From the NCBI RefSeq assembly GCF_025146565.1, contig NZ_CP102258.1, forward strand, positions 1,116,001 through 1,180,000: DNA of 64,000 nucleotides, given 5' to 3'. Shown here piece after piece: positions 8,531 to 17,708 of this stretch. The first letter of the stretch is position 1; every line of letters begins with the position of its first letter. The notes under the pieces were generated by a model, which did no database searches, was not told where the DNA came from, and saw nothing but the letters and a program-made list of their open reading frames with translations. The translations under genes and the position numbers were made by a program. Origin of the DNA: Bacteroides eggerthii. Its GTDB lineage: Bacteria; Bacteroidota; Bacteroidia; Bacteroidales; Bacteroidaceae.

Positions 8531-9511
8531 ATGAATTCAAGCATGGAAAAACCCTATGTAGTGGGGATTGACATAGGCGGGACGAACACCGTCTTTGGCA
8601 TCGTAGATGCGCGTGGCACTATTATTGCCACTGACTCAATTAAGACGGGAGCTTATGAACAGGCAGAAAATTACGTGGATGAAGTATGTAAAAAACTCCT
8701 TCCGTTGATTGTGGCAAATGGTGGCGTTGATAAGATAAAAGGTATCGGCGTAGGTGCTCCTAACGGTAACTATTATAACGGTACGATAGAATTTGCTCCT
8801 AACCTTCCCTGGAAAGGAGTAATCCCTCTGGCTGCTATGTTTGAAGAGCGTTTGGGTATTCCTACCGCACTGACCAATGACGCTAACGCCGCTGCTATCG
8901 GTGAAATGACTTATGGTGCCGCACGTGGCATGAAGGATTTCATTATGATTACTTTGGGCACAGGTGTAGGTAGCGGCATTGTTATTAACGGACAAATGGT
9001 ATATGGACATGATGGTTTTGCCGGCGAGTTGGGACATACTATTATACGTCGTGAGAATGGTCGTATTTGCGGATGTGGGCGTCATGGTTGTTTGGAAACC
9101 TATTGCTCGGCTACCGGTGTGGCACGCACTGCACGTGAGTTCCTTACTGCACGTACCGAACCGAGTTTGTTGCGCTCTATTCCGGCAGAAGAGATCACAT
9201 CTAAGGATGTATATGATGCAGCCGTACAAGGTGATAAACTGGCGCAGGATATTTTTGACTTCACCGGTACCATTTTAGGTGAGGCGCTTGCAGATTTTAT
9301 CGCTTTCTCCAGCCCTGAGGCAATTATTCTGTTCGGTGGACTGGCTAAGTCCGGTGATTATATCCTCAAACCTATCCAAAAAGCTATCGATGATAATATC
9401 CTGACTATTTATAAGGGTAAGACAAAACTTATGGTATCTGAATTGAAAGATTCTGATGCTGCTGTGCTGGGAGCCAGTGCATTGGGTTGGGAACTGAAAG
9501 GGCTTGAGTGA
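8531..9511 (+). CDS. glk: ROK-family glucokinase
   Basis: The 326-residue cytoplasmic sugar kinase has the ATP-binding phosphate-1 motif near its start (VVGIDIGGTNTVFGIVD), the sugar-binding and catalytic region LTNDANAAAIGE, and the ROK zinc signature CGCGRHGCLETYCS near residues 178-191. These features fit ROK glucokinases, which make glucose-6-phosphate from glucose and ATP. Mannose or N-acetyl sugars cannot be excluded from sequence alone. The ATG at 8531 is used; an in-frame ATG four codons on is possible. It is monocistronic and ends in a clear hairpin terminator. It could use the glucose released by the GH130 enzyme encoded elsewhere in this window. Confidence 0.9.
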   Translation: MNSSMEKPYVVGIDIGGTNTVFGIVDARGTIIATDSIKTGAYEQAENYVDEVCKKLLPLIVANGGVDKIKGIGVGAPNGNYYNGTIEFAPNLPWKGVIPLAAMFEERLGIPTALTNDANAAAIGEMTYGAARGMKDFIMITLGTGVGSGIVINGQMVYGHDGFAGELGHTIIRRENGRICGCGRHGCLETYCSATGVARTAREFLTARTEPSLLRSIPAEEITSKDVYDAAVQGDKLAQDIFDFTGTILGEALADFIAFSSPEAIILFGGLAKSGDYILKPIQKAIDDNILTIYKGKTKLMVSELKDSDAAVLGASALGWELKGLE

Positions 9512-9535
9512 TCCCTCGGATGAAAACAAATAGGA

Positions 9536-9568
9536 ATATCCTCGTGCAGTTTTTTTGCGCGAGGATAT
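9536..9568 (+). terminator. Intrinsic terminator of the glucokinase gene
   Basis: Arms 9536-9547 (ATATCCTCGTGC) and 9557-9568 pair over 12 bases with one G-U pair. A short T-run (TTTT) follows. It lies 24 bases after the stop codon. Confidence 0.8.
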
Positions 9569-9643
9569 TTTTATGCTGGATAAAGATGGAATTTGTGTAG
9601 CTGTATGGACTTGAGAATCTTTCTTCGGCAGAGACCTGAACAT

Positions 9644-9678
9644 AAAAAAAGGAAACCGTTTAATGGTTTCCTTTTTTT
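9644..9678. terminator. Bidirectional terminator between glk and rplS
   Basis: Perfect 14-base arms at 9644-9657 (AAAAAAAGGAAACC) and 9665-9678 enclose a seven-base loop. The A-run and T-run give a U-tail in both directions. On the minus strand it lies 22 bases after the rplS stop codon. Confidence 0.85.
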
Positions 9679-9700
9679 ATTTAGAAATAGGAGTTGGGGA

Positions 9701-10054
9701 TTAACCGTTAACTCTTTTTTCTTTAATTCTTGCTTTCTTACCGGTAAGAGCACGCAGATAGTACAATTTAGCACGACGAACTTTACCCACTTTGTTCACT
9801 TCGATGCTGTCGATAGCCGGTGACTCAATCGGGAAAATACGTTCTACACCAATAGTACCAGACATTTTGCGTACAGTGAAACGCTTTTTGTCTCCATGTC
9901 CGGCAATCTTGATAACAACGCCACGATACAACTGTACGCGCTCTTTGTTACCTTCGACGATACGATATGCTACTGTAACAGTGTCACCTGCTTTGAAGCT
10001 CGGGTGTTGTTTGCCGGTAGCAAATGCTTCTTCTGCAATTTTAATTAAATCCAT
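9701..10054 (-). CDS. rplS: 50S ribosomal protein L19
   Basis: The 117-residue basic protein matches L19 along its whole length, including [30 protein letters not shown] and the conserved centre [17 protein letters not shown]. The family is usually 110-120 residues. L19 sits at the interface of the 30S and 50S subunits. It is monocistronic here, with a recognisable -33/-7 promoter and a bidirectional terminator. The start at 10054 ([11 protein letters not shown]) agrees with relatives. Confidence 0.97.
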   Translation of the reverse strand: MDLIKIAEEAFATGKQHPSFKAGDTVTVAYRIVEGNKERVQLYRGVVIKIAGHGDKKRFTVRKMSGTIGVERIFPIESPAIDSIEVNKVGKVRRAKLYYLRALTGKKARIKEKRVNG

Positions 10055-10143
10055 TGTTCTTATTATTAAATTGTTTGATCGTTACAACGCAACATACCAG
10101 GCTTCTCACTCTATGTCCTGACAGCGATTGCGCGAAAGCGGTG

Positions 10144-10174
10144 CAAAGGTAGAGTTTTTCTTTTGATTGACAAA
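10144..10174 (-). promoter_or_regulatory. Promoter of rplS (-33 and -7)
   Basis: On the minus strand TTTG (10171-10174) is followed, after exactly 19 bases, by TACCTTTG (10144-10151). This is the clearest match in the window to the Bacteroides consensus TTTG-N19-TAnnTTTG. It implies a 5' leader of about 80 bases. Confidence 0.75.
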
Positions 10175-10194
10175 GAGATGTGAGTTTTTCTTTT

Positions 10195-10202
10195 TATATT
10201 TG
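10195..10202 (+). promoter_or_regulatory. Putative -7 box of the nucleotidase / GH3 operon
   Basis: TATATTTG fits TAnnTTTG and lies 22 bases before the ATG at 10225, so the leader would be short. No correctly spaced -33 box is seen. Confidence 0.5.
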
Positions 10203-10224
10203 TAGCAATTTAAAATGGATAAAT

Positions 10225-10995
10225 ATGAAAAATAGTTATTTTAAATTCGTTTCCGGAGCAGCATTGGCAGTGGCGTTTTCGTTGGCATCTTGCCATTCTG
10301 TTTACGATGTAACGAAGGTGGAAGGGCGTATGCAGCCGATAGACTCTGTGTATGATGTCAATCCTGACGCGGAAGCTGTGGCGTTGCTCTCTCCTTATAA
10401 AGCAAAGATAGACAGCATGATGTACCGGGTGGTAGGTACTGCAGAGATGTCCATGGATAGGGGTGTTCCAGAAAGCCTTCTTTCCAATCTTGTGGCCGAC
10501 GTGCTGCGCGGGGCGGCGGTGCAAGTGCTTGGAAAACCTGCCGATATGGGTCTTGTGAATATAGGAGGATTGCGTAATGTGCTTACGGAAGGGCCTGTTA
10601 CTTGCGGTAACATCTATGAAATATTACCGTTTGAGAACTCACTTTGTGTAGTGACTTTGAAAGGAGCTGATCTGAATCATTTATTTGAGAATATAGCGGC
10701 GTGCGGCGGCGAAGGGGTCAGTGGAGTGCAGTTGCATATTACTAAAGATGGCAAATTGCTGCGGGCCACAGTAGCCGGTAAGCCGGTTGTTGAAGATAGA
10801 ATGTATACAGTTGCTACTATCGACTATCTGGCCGACGGCAACGATGGTATGACTGCCCTGATCCGGGCAGAGAAAAGAGAATGTCCTCAAGGTGCGACTC
10901 TACGTTCTCTATTCATGGACTATGTAGAGCGGCAGACGGCAGAAGGGGAGAAGATTACTTCTCGCATGGAGGGAAGGATCACAGTGGAAGATTAA
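10225..10995 (+). CDS. Lipoprotein equal to the C-terminal domain of 5'-nucleotidase
   Basis: The 256-residue protein starts at ATG 10225 with a lipoprotein signal (AVAFSLASC, Cys at about residue 23), so it is lipid-anchored in the envelope. The rest matches the substrate-binding C-terminal domain of UshA-type 5'-nucleotidases, with ESLLSNLVADVLRG, DMGLVNIGGLRN, ITCGNIYEILPF-like sequence and YTVATIDYLADGNDGM. The metal-binding catalytic domain is absent but is encoded by the next gene, 28 bases downstream. An upstream in-frame ATG at 10180 would bury the lipobox and is rejected. Probably the two products together hydrolyse nucleotides. Confidence 0.88.
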   Translation: MKNSYFKFVSGAALAVAFSLASCHSVYDVTKVEGRMQPIDSVYDVNPDAEAVALLSPYKAKIDSMMYRVVGTAEMSMDRGVPESLLSNLVADVLRGAAVQVLGKPADMGLVNIGGLRNVLTEGPVTCGNIYEILPFENSLCVVTLKGADLNHLFENIAACGGEGVSGVQLHITKDGKLLRATVAGKPVVEDRMYTVATIDYLADGNDGMTALIRAEKRECPQGATLRSLFMDYVERQTAEGEKITSRMEGRITVED

Positions 10996-11023
10996 AGTTT
11001 GAAAACTAAAAAATGAGAAATCG

Positions 11024-11872
11024 ATGAAACGTATATCTATATATTGCTTGCTGATACTTTGCGTATCGTTGGCAGCATCGGCGCAGCGGACTAAGCAACT
11101 GACGATCCTGCATACCAGTGACACTCATAGTCGTATTGAACCAATTGACTCGCATGCAGCCGACCAGTATGCCGGTATGGGCGGTGTGGTACGTCGTGCC
11201 ACTTTTTTGAAAGATTATCGTGCCAAACATCCTGATGTACTGCTTTTTGATTGCGGTGACATTTCACAAGGTACTCCTTATTACAATCTTTTTCAGGGTG
11301 AGGTGGAAGTTAAAATGATGAATCTTATGGGCTATGATGCCATGACTATCGGTAATCATGAATTTGATTTCGGCCTGGACAACATGGCACGTTTGTTTCG
11401 TATGGCCGATTTTCCGGTGGTGTGTGCCAATTATGATGTTACCGGAACTGTCCTTGAGGGTCTGGTGAAACCTTATGTTGTGTTGAATCGCAATGGAATG
11501 AAAATCGGTGTGTTTGGTTTGAGCCCTAAAATGGAGGGGTTGGTACAGGCTGATAAATGTGAAGGTATTGTGTACAATGACCCAATTGCTGTGGCACAGA
11601 AAATTGCCGATCGTTTACGGACAAAAGAGGGGTGTGATGTCGTTGTTTGTCTTTCCCACCTCGGTTTTCGTATTAAGAATGGGGTTTGCGACGAGAAACT
11701 GGCGGCGGAAACCAAAGGCATTGATGTCATTTTGGGTGGGCATTCTCATACCTTTATGGAGAAGCCTGCTTTTTTCCTGAATGCCGAGGGCAAAAGTATT
11801 CCGGTATTGCATACGGGTAAGAATGGTATTTTTGTTGGAGAATTGGATTTGACATTATCTGAGGAGGAGTAG
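11024..11872 (+). CDS. 5'-nucleotidase catalytic domain (metallophosphoesterase)
   Basis: The 282-residue secreted protein has a signal peptide ending ASAQ (about residue 21). The calcineurin-like metal-ligand motifs follow in order: HTSDTHS, FDCGDISQG, IGNHEFDFG and ILGGHSHT. These are the N-terminal half of UshA/YfkN-type nucleotidases. The C-terminal half is missing and is supplied by the preceding gene, so the usual domain order is reversed at gene level. Its stop codon abuts the ATG of the following GH3-type gene with no gap, indicating co-transcription and perhaps translational coupling. Expected location is the periplasm. Confidence 0.9.
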   Translation: MKRISIYCLLILCVSLAASAQRTKQLTILHTSDTHSRIEPIDSHAADQYAGMGGVVRRATFLKDYRAKHPDVLLFDCGDISQGTPYYNLFQGEVEVKMMNLMGYDAMTIGNHEFDFGLDNMARLFRMADFPVVCANYDVTGTVLEGLVKPYVVLNRNGMKIGVFGLSPKMEGLVQADKCEGIVYNDPIAVAQKIADRLRTKEGCDVVVCLSHLGFRIKNGVCDEKLAAETKGIDVILGGHSHTFMEKPAFFLNAEGKSIPVLHTGKNGIFVGELDLTLSEEE

Positions 11873-14800
11873 ATGAAAAGGCTGTTACTGTTTGTTCTGA
11901 TTATAATGGGATTTTGCGGACGTTTTGCTTCGGATGCAAAACGCTGTCCGGTGGCACAGGTAGTTGTAGAACCCGTAGAGCCTTTGTTGGTACGTCCGGT
12001 GCAGGATGACATGCAATGCAGGCTGTGGGTAGACTCTGTGTTAGATAGGCTAAGTCTGAAAGAACGTGTAGGACAGCTTTTTATTTATACAATTGCGCCT
12101 CATCAGGATAAAAGTAACAGGGAATTGTTGCGTAAGGTTATTGAAGACTATAAAGTTGGAGGCCTGCTGTTTTCGGGTGGCTTGATGCAAAACCAGGTTG
12201 TGTTGACAAATGAGGCGCAACGTATGGCAGATATTCCTTTACTGATAACATTTGACGGAGAGTGGGGGCTTTCCATGCGTCTGCGGGACACTCCCGCTTT
12301 TCCGAAGAATATGGTACTGGGGTGTATACAGAATGATAGCTTGCTTTATGAATATGGGCGTGAAATGGCAAGGCAGTGCAAGGAACTCGGCGTACAGGTA
12401 AATTTTGCTCCTGTGGCAGATGTCAATATCAATCCGAAAAATCCGGTTATCAACACCCGTTCTTTCGGTGAAGATCCGGTGAACGTAGCTAATAAGGTTA
12501 TCGCTTATGCCAGAGGGCTGGAGGACGGGGGAGTACTGTCGGTAGCCAAACATTTTCCCGGTCATGGAGATACGGATGTAGATTCGCATAAGGCGCTTCC
12601 TGTCCTGACTTTCACACGCGAGCGTTTGGATAGCGTGGAGCTGTATCCTTTTAAGAAAGTGATTGAGGAAGGGTTAGGCGGCATTATGGTGGGACATTTG
12701 GAAGTCCCGGCTTTCGAGAAGGAGCCCGGATTACCTTCTTCGCTTTCCCGTAAAGTGGTTTATGATTTGCTGATGCGCGAATTAAAGTTCCGAGGGCTTG
12801 TCTTTACGGATGCTCTGGCAATGAAAGGGGTTTCGAATAATGGATCACTCTGTTTGAAAGCGCTGAAAGCTGGGCATGATTTGTTACTTGTTCCCCGGCG
12901 TATCAAAGAAGAAGTAGCTGCTGTGTTGGCTGCCGTAAAACGTGGTGAACTGTCAGAACAGGCAATAGAAGAGAAGTGTCGCAAAGTGCTGACTTATAAA
13001 TACGCTTTGGGACTGAATAAGAAGCCAATGGTCCGTCTCTCAGGTCTGGATATGCGGATTAATACACCTTATACGCGCGATTTGATTCGCCGTTTGAATG
13101 CGGCGGCTATTACCGTACTTAGTAATCCGACGGAGGTATTGCCACTGGATCCGGATATTAAGGATGTTGCTGTGTTGAACGTCGGTACGGCTGCGGAGAT
13201 ACAGCCTTTTATCAAACAGCTTTCTGAATATACGCATCCGGTAGAGTTCCGGTTGGAGAAAGATCTGTCAGGTGCCGGGCGCAAGGCTTTGAGGGATAAA
13301 TTGTCGAAGTATAAACGTATTTTAGTATGCGTGACTGAGCAACGCTTGGCGGCTTATCAGTCTTTCTTTGCGGAGTTTACACCGGATACTCCGGTAGTAT
13401 ATGTCTTTTTCATTCCCGGTAAGCAGTTGTTGCAAATACATCAGGGCATATCTGCTTCCAAAGCGGTGGTTTTGGCACATTCTTCTGATGATGAAGTGCA
13501 GCGGCAGGTTGCTAAGGTTCTCTATGCGGATGCTACGGCGGACGGCAGACTGTCGGCAAGTATCGGTAGTTTGTTTACTGCTGGAGATGGGACGAATATC
13601 TGTTCTCAGACAGAGCCTCACTTTGTTCCCGAAGAGCATGGAATGGACTCCCGCTTATTGGCGCGGATTGATACGATTGCTTGGGAAGGCATACGGGAAG
13701 GTGCTTATCCTGGATGTCAGGTTGTTATTTTGAAAGACGGGAAAGAAATGTACAATAAAGCCTTTGGAACTTATACATGGAATACAGCCCGGAACAAGGA
13801 TGTATTTCCGGTGACACCGACTTCTGTGTATGATGTTGCTTCTTTAACCAAAACGACGGCTACTTTATTGGCTGTAATGAAGCTTTATGACAAGGGACGC
13901 TTGAACTTGACAGATCGTGTGTCTGATTATCTTCCTTACCTGAAAGATACGGATAAGAGTAATATCACTGTCAGGGAATTGCTGTTCCATCAGTCAGGAT
14001 TGCCTTCTACTTTGTTGTTCTATCAGGACGCCATTGACAAGGATAGTTATAACGGTACTTTATTTAAGTCTCGGCCGGACAAACAACACTCCGTTCGCAT
14101 TGGACAGCAGACATGGGCTAACCCTAAGTTCCATTTCCGTCAGGGGCTGACTTCGAAAGTGCGTACTGACGAATGCACTTTGCAGGTTTGCGACAGCCTT
14201 TGGTTGAACGAGTCTTTCAAAAAGGAATATCTTCAAAAAATTGTTGATACTCCTTTAAAAGACAAACGGTACCGTTACAGTTGTGTTGGTTTTATCCTTT
14301 TGCAACAACTGGTTGAGATACGAGCAGGAATACCTATGGACGAATTTCTGAAACAGGAGTTTTATGCGCCAATGGGGTTGAAGCGTACCGGATACCTACC
14401 GTTGGATTTTTTGTCCAAAGAGGATATTGTCCCCTCTTCTGTTGATCCCTTCTTAAGGAAAACTACTCTACAAGGGTTTGTACACGATGAGTCTGCTGCT
14501 TTTCAGGGTGGTGTATCGGGTAATGCGGGATTATTTTCTACGGCAGAGGAAGTGGCGCAGATTTATCAGATGTTGCTGAATAATGGTGAATTGAATGGAA
14601 AACGTTATTTGAGTAAGGAAACTTGTAAGGTTTTCACTACTACGGTCGCTAAAAACAGTCGTCGTGGCTTAGGATTCGATAAACCGGATGTGCAGAATCC
14701 GCTGAAAAGCCCCTGTGCTCCTTCTGCTCCGGTATCGGTGTACGGACATACAGGTTTTACCGGTACCTGTGCATGGGTGGATCCTGATAATGGTTTGGTT

Positions 14801-14911
14801 TATGTATTCCTTAGTAATCGCATTTATCCGAATGTGTGGAATTCGAAGTTGCTAAAGCTGGATATCCGAGGAAAAATACAAGAAGCGATGTATCAGGCGG
14901 TGTTGAAGTAA
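11873..14911 (+). CDS. GH3 (NagZ-like) and serine beta-lactamase-like hydrolase fusion
   Basis: The 1012-residue protein has an N-terminal signal sequence. A GH3 domain spans about residues 50-390, with the NagZ signature KHFPGHGDTDVDSH and the likely nucleophile Asp313 in FTDALAMKG. A linking domain follows at about 400-580. A class C beta-lactamase/esterase-type domain spans about 600-1005, with the SxxK serine Ser657 (ASLTKTTA) and a KTG-like HTG near the end. NagZ-type GH3 enzymes release N-acetylglucosamine from muropeptides, so a role in peptidoglycan turnover is likely. The usual YxN triad motif reads Tyr-Ser-Cys here, so lactamase or peptidase activity is uncertain. It directly follows the nucleotidase gene. 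Confidence 0.9.
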   Translation: MKRLLLFVLIIMGFCGRFASDAKRCPVAQVVVEPVEPLLVRPVQDDMQCRLWVDSVLDRLSLKERVGQLFIYTIAPHQDKSNRELLRKVIEDYKVGGLLFSGGLMQNQVVLTNEAQRMADIPLLITFDGEWGLSMRLRDTPAFPKNMVLGCIQNDSLLYEYGREMARQCKELGVQVNFAPVADVNINPKNPVINTRSFGEDPVNVANKVIAYARGLEDGGVLSVAKHFPGHGDTDVDSHKALPVLTFTRERLDSVELYPFKKVIEEGLGGIMVGHLEVPAFEKEPGLPSSLSRKVVYDLLMRELKFRGLVFTDALAMKGVSNNGSLCLKALKAGHDLLLVPRRIKEEVAAVLAAVKRGELSEQAIEEKCRKVLTYKYALGLNKKPMVRLSGLDMRINTPYTRDLIRRLNAAAITVLSNPTEVLPLDPDIKDVAVLNVGTAAEIQPFIKQLSEYTHPVEFRLEKDLSGAGRKALRDKLSKYKRILVCVTEQRLAAYQSFFAEFTPDTPVVYVFFIPGKQLLQIHQGISASKAVVLAHSSDDEVQRQVAKVLYADATADGRLSASIGSLFTAGDGTNICSQTEPHFVPEEHGMDSRLLARIDTIAWEGIREGAYPGCQVVILKDGKEMYNKAFGTYTWNTARNKDVFPVTPTSVYDVASLTKTTATLLAVMKLYDKGRLNLTDRVSDYLPYLKDTDKSNITVRELLFHQSGLPSTLLFYQDAIDKDSYNGTLFKSRPDKQHSVRIGQQTWANPKFHFRQGLTSKVRTDECTLQVCDSLWLNESFKKEYLQKIVDTPLKDKRYRYSCVGFILLQQLVEIRAGIPMDEFLKQEFYAPMGLKRTGYLPLDFLSKEDIVPSSVDPFLRKTTLQGFVHDESAAFQGGVSGNAGLFSTAEEVAQIYQMLLNNGELNGKRYLSKETCKVFTTTVAKNSRRGLGFDKPDVQNPLKSPCAPSAPVSVYGHTGFTGTCAWVDPDNGLVYVFLSNRIYPNVWNSKLLKLDIRGKIQEAMYQAVLK

Positions 14912-14937
14912 GGTCATCATATCTTAATAAAAGAAGT

Positions 14938-14971
14938 AGGAGCCGATGTTGTAATAATAGCATCGGCTCCT
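14938..14971 (+). terminator. Intrinsic terminator after the GH3 fusion gene
   Basis: Perfect 11-base arms at 14938-14948 (AGGAGCCGATG) and 14961-14971 are followed by a T-run. It lies between convergent genes, 26 bases after the stop codon. Confidence 0.9.
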
Positions 14972-15016
14972 TTTTTGAAACAATTAATTTATTCTGTTAA
15001 GCTTTAGGTGTGTATG

Positions 15017-15646
15017 TTAGAATGCGATACCAATGCGTAAACCTACATTGTTCATTCCGTCTACGCTATAAGTGAAGAGATCACCTTTGTTTGTTCCGTA
15101 ACTATAATAGGCGGCAAAATGCAAGCCCGGACCATAAGCCCATGGATAAACATTAAAGCCGATTTCCGGAGATACATAGAAACCCCATGTATCTTCATTG
15201 GCTTCAAATGCGTTGAAGGTAGATTTCAACTGGGCATATTGTGCACCGAGTTTTACGCCTACATACGGTTGGAATGCACCGCCGCGGTTCCAGGCATAAC
15301 GTGTGGCAAGGCCGAAAGGCAACTGGAATACGGTATGCTGTTGGTCTGTATTCAAACTGCCGCTTTCACCAACCGGTAAAGTCTGACGGTCAAAATATTC
15401 ATGATTACTGTGATAAGAAAGGAAACCTCCTAAAGCAAAGTTTGACGTCAGGAAGTAACCGCCTTCAAAGTTCATACCCCAACCGCTAGCCTTATCGGCA
15501 AAGTGATTGTTTAAAGGAAAGTTGAACTGCCAGTCGATGTTGGCATAACCGTTATCGGTCATTTGTGCCTTTGCCGGCATGGCAAAGACAAGGGCAAGGG
15601 CGGCGATAGCAAATGCCCTCAAAGATATATATTTCAATGTTTTCAT
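15017..15646 (-). CDS. Outer-membrane beta-barrel protein
   Basis: The 209-residue protein has a signal peptide (about residues 1-27, ending AKAQ). Alternating aromatic and polar strands follow (GWGMNFEGGYFLTSNFALGG, AFQPYVGVKLGAQYAQLKST), and it ends in a strand with terminal Phe (NNVGLRIGIAF), the usual barrel-insertion signal. It resembles small eight-stranded porin-like barrels of Bacteroidota. No specific ligand can be inferred. It is convergent with the GH3 fusion gene and probably transcribed alone. Confidence 0.8.
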   Translation of the reverse strand: MKTLKYISLRAFAIAALALVFAMPAKAQMTDNGYANIDWQFNFPLNNHFADKASGWGMNFEGGYFLTSNFALGGFLSYHSNHEYFDRQTLPVGESGSLNTDQQHTVFQLPFGLATRYAWNRGGAFQPYVGVKLGAQYAQLKSTFNAFEANEDTWGFYVSPEIGFNVYPWAYGPGLHFAAYYSYGTNKGDLFTYSVDGMNNVGLRIGIAF

Positions 15647-15704
15647 ACTTGTTCTTGTTTTATAAATTCAACAATGGCATTCTAAGATAGGAATAGTTTA
15701 TTAC

Positions 15705-16358
15705 TTATCTGGGTTGAGCACTCATCCTGTTGAGATAGGCAGATTGTGTAAAGGCTTGGTTTACGCCTTCTACCGCCATCTTAGTATTGAAGGACGTTGA
15801 ACCGCTCAACAGTCCGCTCATGTAGCTGGTCCACAGGACAGGAAGTTTCTCTTTCTCGCCTTGAGGAGCGTTGAGGTTCAGTAATTCGGTGATGAAGGAA
15901 CCGGTACTATAAGCATAATTTACGGCGTATGGATAATACCAACCACCCCAGTTACCCCAATAAGGGGCATCCCAATAGCCTGGATAGTTCCACCACCATT
16001 CGGGGCGTCCGTAGTCTGTAAAGTAGTAAGTGCTTTTTACGTAGCTGACCTGCAAGCCGAGATCTGCTGTTTCACGTTTGTCTACACGAACGTAACCGCG
16101 GTTGTTCATATTAGTAACGTATGCGCTGAGGATTTCCTGTGCACTTTCGTCTTTCCAGTATTCGGCATCTTTACTGTTTCCGATAACAAGGATGCTATCC
16201 GGTAAGTAATAGGTTTCGAAAGCTTTGAAGTCTGCTTTCGTGTCATAATTGGTATAAACCAGATACTTGCTGTCCAGCTTATCCATGTCAGGGTCTTTTT
16301 CGCAAGAAACAAATGCTATTGCGAAGACCGCTAATAATAAAGGAATAAATTTCTTCAT
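15705..16358 (-). CDS. DUF4136-type lipoprotein
   Basis: Starting at ATG 16358, the 217-residue product has a lipoprotein signal (LLLAVFAIAFVSC, Cys at about residue 19). A DUF4136-like domain follows (TKADFKAFETYYLPDSILVI, then SAYVTNMNNRGYVRVDKRE). Its centre is unusually rich in Trp, Tyr and Gly (RPEWWWNYPGYWDAPYWGNW). A longer open frame runs upstream to 16520, but that part reads as random hydrophobic sequence and would hide the lipobox. Function is unknown. It is expected to be anchored in the envelope. Confidence 0.82.
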   Translation of the reverse strand: MKKFIPLLLAVFAIAFVSCEKDPDMDKLDSKYLVYTNYDTKADFKAFETYYLPDSILVIGNSKDAEYWKDESAQEILSAYVTNMNNRGYVRVDKRETADLGLQVSYVKSTYYFTDYGRPEWWWNYPGYWDAPYWGNWGGWYYPYAVNYAYSTGSFITELLNLNAPQGEKEKLPVLWTSYMSGLLSGSTSFNTKMAVEGVNQAFTQSAYLNRMSAQPR

Positions 16359-16549
16359 ACTTCTATAATTGTTTAGGTTAAATATAAATTCCTGCCCTAT
16401 TGGTACCTTAGGCTTTTGGAGAAAGAACAAGATAAAAAATAAAAGGTTCAAAAAGAAGTATGTTAAATATGTGGCGAACAATAAAGGAATAGGGTGATAA
16501 ATGTATCGTAAATACATCATCGCCCTATTGTATGCAGGCTTATTAATAC

Positions 16550-17551
16550 CTATTTTACAATTTGATAGATGCTTTCTAATTCTTCTGCGGAGAAAGTCGT
16601 ATTATCTATCGCTTTCAGATTATCTGTCAGTTGCCCGACGGAACTTGCTCCGATAATGACAGAGGTCACCATGTTGTCTTTCAGCACCCATGCAAGCGCC
16701 ATTTCGGCAAGGGTCTGCCCGCGATGAAAAGCAAGTTCATTCAGTGCCTTGATTTTTCTCAGAATTTCTTCTGTCAGTGCTTCTTTTTTAAGGAAACCAC
16801 CTTTGGCAATCCGCGAGTCTTCAGGGATCCCGTTAAGGTAGCGGTTGGTAAGCAATCCCTGTGCTAAAGGGGAGAAAGCAATAAAGCCTGTACCGTTTTC
16901 TTTAGCTTGTCGCAGAATGCCTTCTTCCTCCGGTTCGCGATTGAACAGATTGTATCTGCCTTGGTAGAGGAGACAGTGAACATTTCTCTCTTCCAGATAT
17001 TTATAAGCTAATTCTGCTTTGTCCTTAGGGTATTTGGAGATACCGATGTAGAGTGCTTTCCCTTGCCGTACAATATCAACCAGTGTTTGAAGTGTTTCTT
17101 CAAGAGGGGTATTGGGATCGTAGCGATGGATATAGAAGATATCTACATAATCCAAATTCATTCGCTTCAGGCTTTGGTTGAGGCTGCTCATCAAAGACTT
17201 TCGGGAACCCCAGTCACCGTAAGGTCCTGCCCACATTTCATGTCCAGCTTTGGTGGAAATGAATAACTCGTCCCGGTAGGGCATAAATGATTTCTTCATA
17301 ATCATGCCGAATGTTTCTTCAGCCGAACCGCAGGAAGGACCATAGTTGTTGGCAAGGTCGAAATGGGTAATACCTCGGTCGAATGCGTAATGTGCCATTG
17401 CTAAAGAGTTGGAGAATGCATTGACATCACCGAAATTGTGCCATAGCCCTAAAGATATTTCAGGGAGTAGAATGCCGCTTTTACCACAACGACGGTACTT
17501 CATATTGCTGTCGTATCTGTCAGGTGCTGGAGAATAGATGGAATTGATCAT
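16550..17551 (-). CDS. Aldo/keto reductase, YghZ-like
   Basis: The 333-residue protein contains MKYRRCGKSGILLPEISLGL at about residues 17-36, typical of YghZ-like reductases. The catalytic tetrad residues are Asp (HFDLANNYG), Tyr in the same stretch, Lys (ISTKAG) and His (FYIHRYDP). It should reduce small aldehydes or ketones with NADPH in the cytoplasm. The ATG at 17551 is preferred over the one at 17605, which adds residues not seen in relatives. It is divergent from the AraC gene, and a CAAAAGTA box at 17603-17610 may be its -7 element. Confidence 0.88.
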   Translation of the reverse strand: MINSIYSPAPDRYDSNMKYRRCGKSGILLPEISLGLWHNFGDVNAFSNSLAMAHYAFDRGITHFDLANNYGPSCGSAEETFGMIMKKSFMPYRDELFISTKAGHEMWAGPYGDWGSRKSLMSSLNQSLKRMNLDYVDIFYIHRYDPNTPLEETLQTLVDIVRQGKALYIGISKYPKDKAELAYKYLEERNVHCLLYQGRYNLFNREPEEEGILRQAKENGTGFIAFSPLAQGLLTNRYLNGIPEDSRIAKGGFLKKEALTEEILRKIKALNELAFHRGQTLAEMALAWVLKDNMVTSVIIGASSVGQLTDNLKAIDNTTFSAEELESIYQIVK

Positions 17552-17602
17552 ATCTGTAGGTTTTAGTTGAACTTTATTATAAGGTAGTAAAAACAGTGAA
17601 AG

Positions 17603-17610
17603 CAAAAGTA
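17603..17610 (-). promoter_or_regulatory. Putative -7 box of the aldo/keto reductase gene
   Basis: The minus strand reads TACTTTTG, matching TAnnTTTG, 51 bases before the ATG at 17551. This position also argues against the longer open frame starting at 17605. Confidence 0.45.
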
Positions 17611-17708
17611 AGTAAATTCTTTAAAATACTCTGCGCTTTTTTGCAATAATAAATTAGTCATTTAAGAGTTAAAATGGATTTTGTAAATATTGGAATGAAA
17701 ATAATGGC

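Noticed and set aside
16359..16520. Extended N-terminus of the DUF4136 lipoprotein
   Set aside because: The extra 54 residues are not family-like and would place the lipobox Cys internally. The start at 16358 gives a normal lipoprotein signal.
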